This document shows positions 62,714 through 64,000 of a DNA stretch of 64,000 nucleotides, in pieces (within the stretch, counting starts at the first letter, position 1; every line of letters starts with the position of its first letter). The position numbers and the translations under genes were made by a program. The notes under the pieces are model-generated. The model was not told where the DNA came from. It was given only the letters and a program-made list of their open reading frames with translations, and searched no databases. The DNA comes from Skeletonema tropicum (Eukaryota; Bacillariophyta; Thalassiosirophyceae; Thalassiosirales; Thalassiosiraceae), in NCBI GenBank assembly GCA_037178625.1, contig CM074132.1, positions 620,001 to 684,000 on the forward strand, written 5' to 3'.

Positions 62714-64000
62714 TTTGCGGTTGAGGTCTCTAGAGATATAGAATTTCGGTTACTTTTGGTTTGTGGACTTTTTACGAAAAATAAGGTACGAAGAAGTTCA
62801 AAGAGAAGTTGCATTTGATGCTGAAAGCTGAGCCTTTCCGCATAATAGATCTGTCATACTCCTACATTATGTACCTCGCATTCAATCTACAAGATAAGAT
62901 GGATACATTAAGCAACTCTTCACTCTTCCATGAGCAATGATCTTACCGAGCCACTTCAGGTTTAAGTTTTCCTTTCTCTACTGACACTAGTGCCTAGAGC
63001 TAGAGAGTAGCAATATCTATCTATCTTACTTATATCATCCTAATCCTAACCTCCTCTCACGACTTGGAAGAGAAATTCATCAGCAAAAAGTAGGATATTG
63101 ATTATGGGTTTGGAGGTTGGAAAGTGATACTTGGCTTGGTCACACACTACTGCATCTACAACCTGCAAGCAAATTGAGTCTCGTCCTCCCTGGACCATTT
63201 ATTGTAAGAAGGGGCTGAAGCTGAAGCTGAAGATGAAGATATACGTCGGTGTATATGAAAATATCCTTACAAAATCAAACAATAAAGTCAAAAGATGTGA
63301 CAGGGTACAAGGACAGGGTTACTGTTCTCCTTTATACCTTGACACCTTTACTCAGGAGAATCCGTCTGCATTTAAGGGCGAGGATCTCCTCAGCTCTTCT
63401 GTTTCTTTCGGCATACCAACCTTTTACTCTTAGTGCACAAAGCTTTCAGCCAGATATAAGCGATCGCGGTCGCTTGATTTCGCGTGATCTTTGTTCTTCT
63501 TGGGAGCCTTGGAGCTATAGGGCTGGGCGTAGTAGGCGCCTTGGTGGGCTTCGTTAGATCCCTTTGGATTGTCTCGTGCACTGGGTCAGCATTGTTGGGT
63601 TGGTCTTGCGTCATTCCTTTGAAAGCGACCTATCCGAATCCGAAGATGATCGCAAGCGTCTTCATGGAGAAAAAGACAAGAGCTGTGGTTGTGGTCTTCC
63701 TCGACTTCTTCTTCTTGTTGGCACGTCGGTTGGTTCCATCGTCAGCAGATCCAAAGACAACAACGCTGGAGGAGGTGCTGTGAATACCAATACCAATATA
63801 CCAGTTAATGAGACTTCACACCTTATGATTTACCATCTGGCTTGAAATTAACGGAAATTTTATAGTACGTCATATGGTTGGCCCTCCAGGGGCGAAATTA
63901 TCTACAATTATCTAGAGCAATGTCAAAGTTACTACCCATCGAGTGTAATTAGCAAACAACCAACAGTTTTTCCATCACCCCGGAATTAGCACAGAGCCAG
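62714..64000. other. Right edge: no firmly recognised gene
   Basis: 62965-63040 repeats the CCTTTCTCTACTG(A)CACTAGTGCC block of 7470-7540. At ~63205 there is a GAAGCTGAAGCTGAAGATGAAG run. Plus frames 63131-63433, 63484-63783 and 63564-63845 are open; the second is strongly hydrophobic at its start (LLGSLGAIGLGVVGALVGFV), and the third starts acidic (SFESDLSESEDDRKRLHGEK). They may be exons of one gene cut by the window edge or decayed sequence. I cannot choose a frame. Confidence 0.3.

Noticed and set aside
1..64000. tRNA, rRNA or snRNA genes
   Set aside because: Scanned for TTCRANNC-type T-loops with acceptor stems and for snRNA motifs; nothing convincing by eye, though a covariance search was not possible.

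Overview
The window looks like nuclear DNA of a stramenopile alga, most likely a diatom. Three predicted proteins carry signal peptides followed by the diatom plastid-targeting cleavage motif (SSAFAP at the 55.6-56.1 kb gene, VSFSAP in a Tic22-like protein, ASEAF in a methyltransferase-like protein). Genes are compact, with zero to two short GT-AG introns of about 75-150 nt, and the core genes are eukaryotic (PEX6, SEC22, PSMA3, LSM5, METTL5, UNC-45). The species cannot be fixed from the sequence alone.

Layout. 1-8.2 kb: the 3' end of an M3-type oligopeptidase gene (relic or partial), an UNC-45 myosin chaperone (minus), a small Tc1/mariner-like MITE and a decayed region with a GPN-loop GTPase-like P-loop. 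8.2-17.6 kb: a 9.4-kb satellite array of about 51 monomers of ~184 bp, arranged as a six-monomer higher-order repeat of 1105 bp. 18.8-27.9 kb: a PhyH-type dioxygenase, a three-exon YbaK-domain gene, a 50-aa membrane protein, an FkbM-like methyltransferase pseudogene, METTL5, a second copy of the 50-aa gene inside a ~0.9-kb segmental duplication, and SEC22. 28-31 kb has no recognisable gene. 31-41.6 kb: an RGG/FoP-type mRNA-export protein, an FNR-type flavoprotein reductase, a DUF6492-like glycosyltransferase, proteasome alpha-7, and a macro-domain/KAP P-loop NTPase fusion. 41.7-45 kb: decayed and MITE-rich. 45-49 kb: two adjacent GT32-like glycosyltransferases and a Tic22-like plastid protein. 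50-64 kb: a PX protein, a hAT-like MITE with an 8-bp target duplication, a duplicated-Rossmann protein, another inverted-repeat element, LSM5, a small plastid membrane protein, an ENTH/epsin-like adaptor, PEX6, and an unassigned end.

Most intact genes are unrelated housekeeping or organelle genes. Local clusters are the glycosyltransferases (35-36.8 kb and 45-48.8 kb) and the secretory/endocytic genes (SEC22, PX, epsin-like). The two most unusual items are the higher-order satellite array, which resembles centromeric satellites of animals and plants but lies among genes, and the macro-KAP NTPase gene, whose domains join through a predicted 117-nt intron and which carries a one-base frame change. 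At least five separate inverted-repeat elements, a foldback hairpin, relic genes and a segmental duplication show a locus with active past rearrangement.
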